Position numbers and translations under genes: made by a program
Shown: positions 53,501 through 64,000 of the stretch, one piece after another
Numbering within the stretch: the stretch's first letter is position 1
Layout: the number at the start of each line of letters is the position of its first letter
The notes under the pieces: generated by a model
Seen by the model: the letters and a program-made list of their open reading frames with translations, nothing else
Told to the model about the DNA's origin: nothing
Database searches by the model: none
Source of the DNA: Gymnopus androsaceus JB14
Taxonomy: Eukaryota; Basidiomycota; Agaricomycetes; Agaricales; Omphalotaceae
Direction: 5' to 3'
Length of the DNA stretch: 64,000 nt
Assembly (NCBI GenBank): GCA_009733575.1
Contig: ML769383.1
Coordinates: forward strand, 744,001-808,000

Positions 53501-56500
53501 TAAAGTCTGGAGAAGAGTGATAGCCCCCCGACCATGAGCGTACCCAGCGGTGGCAAAGACGTCGGAAAGCAGTGTAATCCGAACATGAAGTGTGATCAGG
53601 CTACGGAAATAAAAGTTCTTGTTGCCTTCGTCCTCATCTAGCGGGCAGTTTTAGAGCTTTTCAAAAAAAAACATTGAAAGTATGAATGAACTCACCAGAA
53701 ACATCCAAGAGTGGCAAGAGTCTAGAGCCATCGCTGCCGGTGGTCCAGAACTCCTGTGTCGCTTGAAGCGATTCTTTCACAAGCTGCGACAATTGAAGGA
53801 GTGTCTCGCTCGTCGCAACTTCAGTCATAGTACGCATTATTTGAACCATCGAATCGGAAGCCACACTGTTCGCAAAATCATACGGAAGGCATGGAAGCGC
53901 AGTTAATCTTCCCAAACAGACAAGGCCGTTGGTTTGAGATATAAAATCACGGCAATGCGGAGTGTGCTGGAAAAAGCCTTCCAGGAACTATAATGTAAGA
54001 TGAATGAGCGTTGGTATCTCCCCGTTAACAAGACTATAACTCACTCGGCCTAAGATGTCGATGAACGAGATGATGTTATTTTCATGCAACTTCATCGCTT
54101 CTTCACTACGAGGGTCAAGAAGAGCAGCGAGAGTGGCAGCAGAAGCGGGAGAGGACGTCCCTTCTGCCGTCTCAGTCGGCTCTACTCCTTCCATCTTATC
54201 ACCCTCGTCGGAGGAAGAAGGAATAACCGTGAGCTGGTACCACTGTCGAATGTCTTCAGGAGGAACATAGGCATGCCCAAGCTCTTCAATTTTTGTCATA
54301 GTACTCTTAAGTGCTTCAAAGACCTGTCCTTTCAAGAACGGGTGGTGCCGAATGAGCTCGTCAATAGCTGTACCAATAAGTACTGCATTCTCCTTCTCCA
54401 GAAGAATCTTGAGGTGACGATCGGAGGTGAATATCGAAAAAATAGCTGGTATGATACTCGGATGAGCAGCTAGCTGAGCCTGCCCTATTTCGTTCAGACA
54501 AAGGGCGCCGATAGCATTTGGTATTGCCTGGATGACCTATTCAAGATAACAATGTTAGAAGCCAGCTACTTGCTCAATAAGGAGGGTCATACCTCAATCG
54601 CAGGCTCTAGTCCTAGCTCAATCGATTTGTAGAAGGTTTCCGGTAATCCAGCTTCTTGAATGACGGTCAGGGAACTGGGTTCGTTATGGACGAAGGTGGC
54701 CATGATGTTGATTGCTGTGAACACAACTAAGTAACACCGAACATATGAAAAAGAGATAAAAGTACCGATGGGGAGGACGCTGGGTCCAAAAAGGCCTCTG
54801 TATTCAATGATTTTCTTGATAGACTTGAGAATAGACATATCAATGAGCCCACGCAAGCCTTCAGACGTTCCGGACGACTGCATCATACGATGCATGGAAC
54901 GCAGGATATGCTTTAAGACGGCAGCTCGAATCACAGGGAGTTCTCCTACAAGAACAGTTAAAAGTGTAACAGAGATTTGTACGTTTCACGCACCATGCGA
55001 GCCGAATATTTGACGAGATTTTTGCTGATCGCCATGCTCACGGATATCCAAATCTACTTCAAACTGCGGAAATCTTTGTCAATTACATGAACCAACAAAA
55101 CGAATAGAGTACTCACCTCGATCCTATCGACCAAGGCCTCGACACCATGCGCATTGCAAAACAAGGTAAAGGCATTAGCAAAGCTATACAAGACATTGTC
55201 TATCAGCTGCATCGTTTTGGACACAACCTGAAGCCTTGATGGTAGTCGATTCTCGAGGATTTGAATGAGAAGTGGGATAAGACCGGCTCCGACGATCATG
55301 ATGCCTCCCGATGCATGAGAAGCGATAAAGGTGACAAAGGATAGCAAGGCCTCGAACAAAGTTATGAGGAGTCTTGCAGTCGGGGCTGGATATATCGCTG
55401 ACGGTTTTGCGCAAAAGTCCCATCAATATTCCATGGTTCACTCCAGCATTAACCGAGGTAAGAACCTCGTGAACCTTGGATCTGATATCTTGCCATTGCG
55501 TCCAGAGCAGCGATGGCGGCTGTCTGTATCTGGATAGAGGCACCTCGGCCGACGTGCAGCAGCTCGGCGACATGCGGGATCAAGTCGGGCTCGAACAGGA
55601 AGATTGTCGATAGAGCTGGCTCTCTGGATGGGTATGTCCAAAGATGGCTATTGAAAGCAGACGAACATGAACAAGTTTTTCCCTTTGGGCTTCGCGCCCC
55701 TTTGCTAGGGTTGTTGCTGCTCGAATACGACACAACAAATCAAACTTCTCCGAGTCGGGAACTTGCGTGAGCTAGGGTAGCATCCGCCAAAACCTCCATG
55801 GCAGATTTGGATTGTAGAGTTTGTTCGTCCAGGTGTACAACGACGGCACCTGAAGCGATCGGAGTCGTGGGAGGGGGTTTGCGCGTAGATGAAGGTTCAC
55901 CGGACTCTGTGTCCGATTTGACTTGGGACGATCCGGTATCCGTTCGGTAGAAGCTGAAATTTACCTCACGGGCTTCGGTAGGAAGGGCATCAATTTCGGG
56001 ACTGCCTTGCTCATTGGCTAAATCAACGAGGTCGATACCGTATTCACGTAGATGAGGCCAACGTTTGGCCAGAGAGAGTAAACGCGGAGTGGAGATGTTC
56101 AAAGCTTGTGAAACAGCGGGCTGGGCTGAGTACTGCTGTGAAGGCCTCAGAAGCAACTTGAGTGCGAGGATAAGGATGTCGAGATCAGAAGTGAAGAGAA
56201 GACTATTCAATCTCTGTTTTTTTTTTGCAGCTTTAGAACAAGAATACCGCGGGACAAAGATGGATACGCACATCGTAAGAATTGAACATCTTTCGGTTAG
56301 TAGAGTTCTCTAGTAAAAGACGTTCAAACTTGAGAATCTCGGAGACGAGCTTCTTTGTATCTGGACTGAATTCTTTAACTTGCAACTTGTCGATATCATA
56401 GTCGCGAATGACGTCCTCGAGGATGGTGTCGAATTTATTGAGCACCTTTATCCAAGCATTCAGATCTGAACGCTGCCATTTCCAAGTATCAATCTCCTCC

Positions 56501-56658
56501 AAAGTCTGTGCTAGATTATCGTCAGGAGTGTTTATCAGCCTCGTTATGAGCTCGGAAACTTGCGGAGGCTGGAAAACAAGTCAACGCGCGTCCATCCATT
56601 CCACAATAACTAGCCTTACCGGCGGCACTGTCCGCTTAGTCTTGTGAAGAATTTTCAT
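44538..56658 (-). CDS. TOM1: Giant HECT E3 ubiquitin ligase TOM1/HUWE1
   Basis: About 12 kb with many exons and roughly 3,500 residues; roles in nuclear protein turnover and mRNA export. N-terminal armadillo-like DUF908/DUF913 blocks begin [13 protein letters not shown] and continue through [20 protein letters not shown] and [20 protein letters not shown]. Mid-protein: a UBA domain ([18 protein letters not shown] near 52.26 kb), highly acidic stretches (49.4-49.8 kb) and UBM-like repeats ([52 protein letters not shown]) at 47.8-48.1 kb. The HECT domain starts around 45.9 kb ([15 protein letters not shown]) and includes [14 protein letters not shown]. The catalytic Cys in LPQAHTCFNQIDLP is encoded across an intron (44696/44641). 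Near 52231-52243 one extra base breaks the UBA frame. The start is 164 bp from divergent SUB1. Confidence 0.93.
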
Positions 56659-56821
56659 GATTCACGACTATTTTGCCGTGAAATCACACAACGTCCAACC
56701 AAATTAGTGGAATGAAAGGGCGAAAGATGGTGGTCTGTAGTGTGCAGTGGTGTGGAAAGAATTACCAAAATTGGGAGCTGAGTCACGTCTGACTAATCAT
56801 CCCGTCGCGTCTTCAACAGCC

Positions 56822-57447
56822 ATGGCGAAACGAAAGACTGCTGAAGAATCTGATTCTGAAGCTGAAGCTGAATCCCCTCCTCCAGTCAAACCGCGCGGTA
56901 TCAAGAAGCCTAAGATTGTCGGTATTAAGAAACCTAAAATTGTTTCGGTATGGGGATTTTGCTTCATATGTTTTTGTAAACTAAATCCAACAGGAAGAGG
57001 AAGAGGAACCATCCGCAAACGAAGAAGCTTCAGAGGAAGAAAATCCAAAGCAAAGGCGAAACCGAAATCGAAACCAAAGCTATGGTACGCGTTTAGCGAA
57101 TCTAGCTATGCTTTTTGTAGTTGAAACTCTGCCAGCCTAAAGCCTCGTCTTCTTCAAACGCTGAGGTGCAGAAAACTCTGAAGGAGACAAGTACATTGAA
57201 CTAGGCAAAAAGCGACGTGCCACAGTCCGTAGCTTTAAAGGCAGCTCTATGTTGGATATCCGCGAGTTCTTTGGTTCCGACGGTGATGAAAAACCTGGAA
57301 AGAAGGAATCGCTCTCAATCCAGACCAGGTTTGTCTACTGCTCCTACCACTGCCCTTACCCCTTCTTATCATATATCGCTACAGTGGGAAATTCTAAAGA
57401 ATGCTGCACCACTCATCGATGAATTGTTCGCAGAGCTGAAAAAGTAA
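56822..57447 (+). CDS. SUB1: Transcriptional coactivator SUB1/PC4
   Basis: Single-stranded-DNA-binding coactivator of RNA polymerase II and III. After an acidic and lysine-rich N-terminus (KRKTAEESDSEAEAESPPP) the PC4 fold is clear: NSEGDKYIELGKKRRATVRS, FKGSSMLDIREFFGSDGD, EKPGKK, WEILKNAAPLIDELFAELKK. Introns follow IVS, follow RNQSY and split the last Q/W. Two one-base deficits occur, both in homopolymers: an A run at 57172-57175, and a G pair at 57304-57305 where the frame moves from GKK to IALNPDQ. With these corrected the protein is full length. It shares a 163-bp divergent promoter region with TOM1. Confidence 0.88.
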
Positions 57448-57625
57448 AAGCAGATGATTTCATGCTGCTCAAATCTCTTTATGCTTGTATGTATGATATT
57501 CCAGGCCACAATGGTCTGTAGCTGTACTGTATAATGTATATACTAAAAATTCCCTATTATATTTGTGAACAAAATACTTTGTATGTATGACGGCATAGTA
57601 ACGCGCTAGTTGATGAACATCTTCC

Positions 57626-60335
57626 ATGTTACCGCTGGGCTTTCGACGAGGATGCTTCAATTTGACATTTAACACCTACAAAAGGCCTTCATCGAAATCT
57701 CTATGGCCTTCAGAACGACTTCACTTTCACCACCGTTCATACTCTGCAAACTCTAATCCGGCAGCTACAAGCCAAATTCATGGATCTATCCAACTTCATT
57801 ACTTCTCTTGGGCACCGGAGTCTTTGCCTACTACAATTCTAAATCCTTTCGACACAGTATTTTAGCTGGAGTTCGCTGTTCTCGGGTAGCAGGTGCGATT
57901 CTTAATTTGCATTTGGGTTCATATATACTAACTCCAATGGGCAGAGGCGGCTATCCTCGGAGTAATAGACTACAAAATCACCTTCTTCAAAACATTATCC
58001 GTCGCAGGAGGAACAACTTGCCTGCATACTCTGAATGCCATACACGAAGTGCAAAGAGGCTGCTCAAATCTTTGCTCGCAAACGGAGGTACGCTGATGTA
58101 ACTGCAATAATTCCAGCATTGGTCATAAATTTCTCGCTGCTATGTAGGCATCTTCATTAAACTTGGGCAACATTTGGCGTCTGTGATGGTACTTCCCAAA
58201 GAGTGGACGTCGACAATGAGACCGTCCGTTTCATACTTTATCACTACTATCCCTTCATAATTTTCTTCAGATTACAGGATCAGTGTGAACCCACACCATA
58301 CGAGGCGGTGGATGCCATGTTCAAATTAGATATGGGGAAATCGATAGAGTGAGCTATGCTTTCGTTCGTTCATTCGCGGCTTAGCTGAACATTTCGACCT
58401 CTCAAGTGATCTATTCATCGACTTTGACCCTAAACCTGTGGGTGTAGCCAGTTTGGCTCAAGTTCACGAAGCTCGCCTGCGGGATACGGGCGAAAACGTA
58501 GCGGTCAAGGTCCGTCGTTCGTTTATACTGAATGTAATCGCGTCTCATTTGCCCTTAGCTGCAACATCCACACTTGGGTACGTGTCAGAAGCTTTAAACA
58601 CACAGCGTTCAACTGAGGTTTCAACTGCAGCCGAGTTCGCGGACATTGACATGGAGATGGTCGAAGTCTCTCTTGGTAAGAACAATCTCATTTCAGCCGC
58701 TCACCCAAATCTTACATCTCGTTTTTCAAGGCTGGATCAAGGTCTGTAGCTGTCTTTATACCGAGACGATTGCTCATGTACCTCTAGTTCTGGTTCCCAG
58801 AATTCGAGTTGACTTGGTTAGCTGTGCGTGTACATATCAAAACGTTCATGGATAAAACTCATAACACACATTTTAGGAGGAAATGCGCATCAACCTGCCC
58901 AAAGAAATGGACTTTGTTCATGAGGCTTCTAATGCTGCAAGAGCCATTCGTGAATTCGAACACGTTCGAACGTCACTTTATATCCCAAAAGTAATCACCG
59001 CCAACAAAAGAGTACTTATCATGGAGTACATCCAAGGTGGAAGAGTAGATGATCTAGAGTATCTTGCCGAAGCGAATATCGATCGTAACAAGGTCGCTGT
59101 AGAGCTCTCTCGTATCTTTAACCGCATGGTCTTTATCAACGGCTGGTTTCATGCAGTAAGCTCATTTTTGTCTCCTCGACTTTGAACGCCTTTCTAATCA
59201 CCACTGAAGGACCCACATCCCGGTATCTACCGCCGTTCTATGTTTTTAGCCTCTTGATTACTCATTCGCGTCCCAGGCAACTTGCTAATTCGTCCGGCAC
59301 CTCTACTTTCCAAGTCTCCCTACAACTTTGAAATCGTACTGCTCGACCACGGACAATACTTTGACATTGACGACGAGCTGCGTGTCAACTATAGTAAATT
59401 CTGGTTGTCCCTTATGGCCCCCGCCTCACCTTCTGTTAATGCGGATCGTAGGAAGGTGAATTTCATGTCGCGCTGTTCCTCACCTAGGGCTAATTATTCC
59501 TCTTAGTATGCTGAGCTAGTCGGAAACATTGGCCCCGATCTGGTGAATTCTGTTTCGCGCTGCTTATTTTGTTTTCCGCCTGGACTAATCATCCTCAGTA
59601 CCCGGTTTTCGAAGCTGCCATGACCGGGCGCGCAGCGTTAGAGGGAACCTGGGAGGAAGAGCATTCGGAGAGTAGCCCGTCTTTCAAAAGGGCATCTAGC
59701 ATGATGAGTGCATTGCCGCAAAGCGAAGAAGAGATGGAAGCTATCCGTTCTGCTGTGGCCACCCAGGAGGGTTTGCTTGTCTCCGTGTTCGATGTCCTAA
59801 GAAGGGTTCCTCGTCGAGTCCTTATGGTACTCAAGCTGAATGATCTTACTAGGCAAGTGAGGGCTATCCCATTCCTAACATCAACTCATTACATATTTTC
59901 TTTTACAGAAGTCTGGACCATGCTCTGGTCACGACGCACTCAAATATTGTGAGTCAGCTACGTGTTCCTTGATCGCTGTACTAACCAGTCCATGTAGCGC
60001 ATTTTCTTGGTGACAGCCAAGTTTTGTGTTTTATCAGTCTGGCGTAATGATCAAGCTCGCTTGATCGATGCAATGAGAGGCAGCGGATTGATGTCTTTTG
60101 GGCTACTGCTAGAATACTTCCGGTGTTGGTGGTAAGTTCTTATTGCTCAGTGTTATCGGTAGATTAACACAAATACTTGCGCAGGAGATACGAAAATGGC
60201 TATATGAAGTTGGTCATTGTTGAAACACTGATGGACTCTCAAGCCTATGCCTTCAAATTGCGCGATTGGTTATACGGTCTGCGAAAACAAGGATTCAAAG
60301 GCGCATATAAGGCGGCGGCTGGACTGGATGTTTGA
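57626..60335 (+). CDS. ABC1/ADCK (UbiB) family mitochondrial kinase-like protein
   Basis: Atypical kinase family of mitochondria linked to lipid and coenzyme Q homeostasis; closest in type to yeast Mcp2 / ADCK1. A basic presequence-like N-terminus comes first, then RSAKRLLKSLLANGG, IFIKLGQHLASV and LPKEWTSTMRPLQDQ (the KxGQ signature of the family). Then the nucleotide-binding Ala-rich turn GVASLAQVHEARL, the ATP-lysine in NVAVK, EMDFVHEASNAARA, MEYIQGGRVDD, HADPHPGNLLIRP (catalytic loop) and VLLDHGQYFDID (metal Asp). Exons are short with many introns. Frame corrections of one base are needed near 57798 and 57991-58003. The C-terminus ends GFKGAYKAAAGLDV. Confidence 0.88.
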
Positions 60336-60373
60336 TGCAAAATAGACATTGTAGATCTAGTTTATTATAGCTG

Positions 60374-62160
60374 TTATCGATGCAATAATTGCTCTACCAT
60401 ATCCTTAGCCTGCTTTGCGTCCGCCTTCCCTCTAGTCTCTCGCATGATCCAACCAATGACTTTATTGATAACATTTTCATTTCCACCGCGAATGGCCGCA
60501 ATCTCTGAGGGCAACGCGTCTATAGCGCGTATACAGACATCACGAAGGGCGTCGTCGTCGCTTGATGAGAGAGTGATTGTCAAGCGTAATGAGCAAGCTC
60601 ATCTTCTTTGCCAATTGCTTGACCGGTACATTGGTTGGCGAGACAAGCATATGCCTAAGGAGAAGCTTTGCAGATGGCCGCGTCATCTGCTTGGTGGTAA
60701 TGAGATTGAGTAATTCACTCATCCGCGCGACTGGGATATGCTCAGAGTTGAAAGGTCTCTCAAGAGCAGAGAGCTGCCCGAGGAGATTCTGGATTATCCT
60801 AGAAAATATACATGTCAAATAGTGTTGTAGGAAAAGAAGTGGTGTATCTAACCAGTTCATCACGAATTTAGGATCTCTGCCCTCAGAGCAAAGCATTTCA
60901 AAGTAGGTGACCGCACCGATGGTAGATTCGTCTGTCGCACCGTCGTAAGGTATATCACGCGTCGCGTCAAGATTCATGAGTACATCGATGTTGTTTTCAG
61001 TAACGCCCGAAGAAGAGTAAGTCTCAAGGAGTCGCAATCGAGTGGCAGCAGGAAGCGAGGGCATCTCCTGGACGTACTTTGTCAATGTGTTTCTACCTAG
61101 ATTGTGAGCAGAACGGAAAAAGGGAAACAACTGCAGCACAGACCGCACTGAGAACAAGAGCTCCGAGATTAGGATCCGGCATATAACGATATTCAGGTGC
61201 ATCTTCTTTTGAACGCATTTTGAAGGTCTTCCAGTTATCATGGTCAAAGCCACGCGTTTCCTGCGGGACTTTTTCCGAAGTCTGTAGTATAGTTACTGTG
61301 TCTCTGAATTTCATACTCTAAACGGAATGGTCAGTGAAAACGCATACGAAGAAGGACAAAGTGACCTATAGCAGCAACCATGAACTTGATACTGTTGATG
61401 TTTTTCACTTCACAACGTGTCCCTGGAGGTTCTCCAGGTCGATTTATCGATACATTCACATCACATCGTAACGAGCCCTACGCAAAAAGTGTATTGAGCA
61501 CATTGAATACGACAGAGACCGTGTTTACTCACCGCTTCCATATTTCCATCACTGACACCAACAGCGCGCAAAAGCTCTTGCAACGATCGCACGTATTCCG
61601 CAGCCTGCTTCTGGACTCCTGAGGTCTGGCTCGGTCACAATCTCTAGCAAGCCTGTACCCGCTCGGTTCAAGTCAATGAGCGCAGTTCGCGTTCGAGGAT
61701 TTGTTATGGATTTGGCAGTGTCCTAGAAGAAAAGAATTAGGTATATGACGCCTTCATTTGACCGCTTTACCTGCTCTAGCTGGATCTGCTTGATTCGAAT
61801 GGGAGTTTCGAGTTTTGGAAAGGTGAATTGACCATTGACTGCGAATGGCGAATAATGCTGGGTTATTTGGTAGCCAGCAGGTTGGTCCGAGTAAAAGTAG
61901 TGCTTTCTGTCGAACGAGGACCGGGTTTTCACTGAGCAGTTGAGAGCCAAGGCTGCTCTGAGGGCAAGATCAAGACATTTCCGATTTAGACGAGGTAATG
62001 TTCCAGGGAACGATGCGTCGAACGCGTTATATCGTGTATTGGGCAAATGATTGAGAAGGGAAGTAGGTGCCTTTGAGAATAGTTTTTGCCTGGACTTGAT
62101 TTGAACGTGAGTTTCAATGCCAATAATTACTTGCCAGCCGTCGACCAGCAATCGGGACAT
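60374..62160 (-). CDS. Mitochondrial Glu-tRNA(Gln) amidotransferase subunit B (GatB/PET112)
   Basis: Transamidates Glu-tRNA(Gln) to Gln-tRNA(Gln) in mitochondria with GatA and GatF partners. Family marks: [83 protein letters not shown], [13 protein letters not shown] and [17 protein letters not shown]. The end is a YqeY-like C-terminal tail [20 protein letters not shown]. Several introns of ~50 nt. The start at 62160 leaves a very short leader before the GatB core, so an upstream presequence exon may be missing. Near 60575-60585 one extra base separates LLITL from [14 protein letters not shown]. Confidence 0.88.
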
Positions 62161-62311
62161 GAAAGTCGAGAATCAAAGTAAACAGCCGCCCAATATTCAA
62201 TATCAGTGTGCATACTATTCAATAGGTCTTTACATGAAGCACACATATCTAATGACCACCAGAACCGATGCGAGCTAACGATACAACATACAAAATATCC
62301 AATGGGTTTAT

Positions 62312-64000
62312 TTAAGACGGCGTCGAACTACTACTTCCTCGTTTGAAACCGCTAAGCATCTGATTTAACGAAATGCGATGGGAGGATTGAGCATCTTGGT
62401 TCTCATGCATCGCTTCTGCATATCTGAGGAAGGCATAAAACGAAAATCACCAAAGAATCAGAACACAAAGCTTACAATAGTTTGTATCGAACGAGTTCCC
62501 CTTCCATCTCCTCATTCCGAAGTCTGGCTTTGACTAGTTCATTCTGAGCAAGACCATTAGACACCATTAGTATGAGCCACAAGTGACCCGACACACCAAT
62601 AGTTCGACATGTTCAACGTTTAGTTGGGCTAAGCTCGTCTCCAGCGTCTTTCTGCAAGAGGGCATTCATAAGAGGCTTGGATTTTTTTTGGGAAAACAGA
62701 AACATACACCTGTGTCGATAAAGACCGATTACTGTTTCGAAGTTCATCGACTTCTACAGCGTGTTTATTAGTTTCTCGCTACAAAATAAAATAAGTTATG
62801 CCAGTATGACCGAGGAGAAGACTTACAATCTTGTCTTCGTACTCATGACTGTAGCTATCCAGCATGAAAGGTGTAATTCGGAGGGAGACAGCGTCGTTGA
62901 CAAATTCGTCAACCCGATAACTTTCTTTTGCTTCTCCTCCCTCGACAGGATCAACCTGGGCAATTTGTTAGTGCAAAACGTTGTGCCTCGAAGAAAGAGC
63001 GTGCCTTGTATCGATCGAATAATTTCGTGTTCAGGAAAGCCAGTATGTCATCAAACTTCAGCTCCAACAGTAGGTCTTCATTCTTATGGAGTAGTGCAAT
63101 GCTGAACCCAAAAATGGCTTCTATCCCACTTGCTAGACAGTTGTCGTATATTCGGAAAACGATATCAAGAGGAAAGCTACATGGAGTGGTTAGAAATGAA
63201 CCAATAAGCAAAGAGGCACTAATCACGGACCGGTAACTGAACAAGGTCAAAAACCACTGCGAACAGAAACATGCTGGATTTGATTCCTTGTCGAAGGAAA
63301 TGGACATGGAGAACCGGCAGCATCTCCTCTATTAAACGATCAAACTGCAACCGGGTTGAGAGAAGTCTCTTGCATTCGGGCCTTCAAACACACCTGAAAC
63401 TACGGGGATGAGTACAGTGGGTTTAGGGACCGAAAGAGAAACTCACTAATCGCAGCTGCAGCTTAGGCATCTCCGGTAGGAAATGTCCCCGGAGGTCGTA
63501 GACTTGCATTAGACGCACGAGAAGAGAGAAAGCCTCCTCGTCGGGCATCTTGAAAGAAGTCAATACAGACGCTCTACGCTCATGACAGTCTACTTGCATT
63601 CAACAGCAGGATTGCAACAATAAAGGGCAACCCTTGGCAGTAGCCAACCTGAGGGTCATATCTGAATTTTCAATGACTAAGTAAAAAGGCAGTGTTCGAA
63701 GGAGATTACTCACATCGAATAGGCTTTGAGAACATTGTACAAGTTTTCTTGTCCTATACCTTGCCCGTCAGTGAAGAAATCATGATGCGGAAACGTTCTA
63801 AAAGCAATTGTTAGTGTGAAACTCATAAGACGATGGCCCTTTCTAACCTTCCCAAATCCCGCAATATTGCCTTCTCGTGAATGCTACTTTCTTTGAGAAG
63901 CTTAAGGTATGTGCTTTCAAGTTCGGGATCCTTTGATGCAGCCCTTGAAACAGAGAATGACTTGAGAAGAAACATACTCTAGAGTTGGAAGCAATAAGTA
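62312..64000 (-). CDS. TBC-domain Rab GTPase-activating protein, partial
   Basis: C-terminal two-thirds or so; the N-terminus is beyond the right edge. TBC motifs in order: IHEKAILRDLGRTFPHHDFF (IxxDxxRTFP, motif A), GQENLYNVLKAYS, YDPQVGYCQGLPF (YxQG, motif B), LPEMPKLQLRLFQFDRLIEE, then the tail with FLCQWFLTLFSYRFPLDIVF-like and RIYDNCLASGIEAIFGFSIA. A predicted coiled coil follows near 62.5-62.9 kb, and the protein ends NQMLSGFKRGSSSSTPS at 62312. This layout resembles Gyp5/EVI5-type GAPs acting in Golgi-to-plasma-membrane traffic. Several introns of ~50 nt split it. Confidence 0.85.

Overview
The window reads as nuclear DNA of a filamentous basidiomycete, most likely an agaricomycete. 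Evidence: densely packed genes with many 45-65 nt GT-AG introns, a 7-TM DUF6534 protein, F-box gene expansion, an OTT_1508-like deaminase, a DASH subunit (DUO1) and a KNH/Kre9-like wall protein. Every gene model was built by hand from splice signals and remembered protein families; no search was run.

Layout. 1-12.6 kb is housekeeping: TOP1 (left end cut off), mitochondrial TyrRS, a 23-exon TM9/EMP70 membrane protein, tRNA-guanine transglycosylase, a small wall protein and an SDS3-like chromatin protein. 12.6-18.3 kb is repeat-rich: nested foldback elements and Tc1-like MITEs around one DUF6534 gene. 18.3-21.4 kb is DBP10. 21.4-25.6 kb holds two tandem F-box genes, the first divergent from DBP10, the second with an internal ~620-bp duplication. 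25.6-31.7 kb is an accessory island: more foldback elements, a decayed deaminase gene with a tandemly repeated acidic exon, and a chimeric gene-fragment mosaic. 31.7-44.3 kb holds another F-box gene, DUO1, an RNase H1 N-terminal (viroplasmin) domain protein with a minisatellite, ATG27, a broken unknown gene, ataxin-3/Josephin and a quinone oxidoreductase. 44.5-56.7 kb is one giant HECT ubiquitin ligase (TOM1/HUWE1). 56.8-64 kb holds SUB1/PC4, an ABC1/ADCK kinase, mitochondrial GatB and a TBC Rab-GAP cut off at the right end.

Functions cluster loosely: mitochondrial translation (TyrRS, GatB), tRNA modification (TGT), ubiquitin turnover (TOM1, ataxin-3, F-box genes), and autophagy or membrane traffic (ATG27, TM9, TBC).

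Three themes deserve attention. (1) Many conserved genes carry one or more isolated 1-nt frame breaks, often in homopolymers; consensus indel error explains this better than mass pseudogenisation. (2) The short divergent promoter between DBP10 and the first F-box gene recurs three more times, in front of the second F-box gene, the deaminase gene and the third F-box gene. Pieces of DBP10, ataxin-3 and the unknown 39.6-kb gene are also scattered as fragments. (3) Foldback elements are nested inside one another, and the intact opposite arm lets the insertion order be read.
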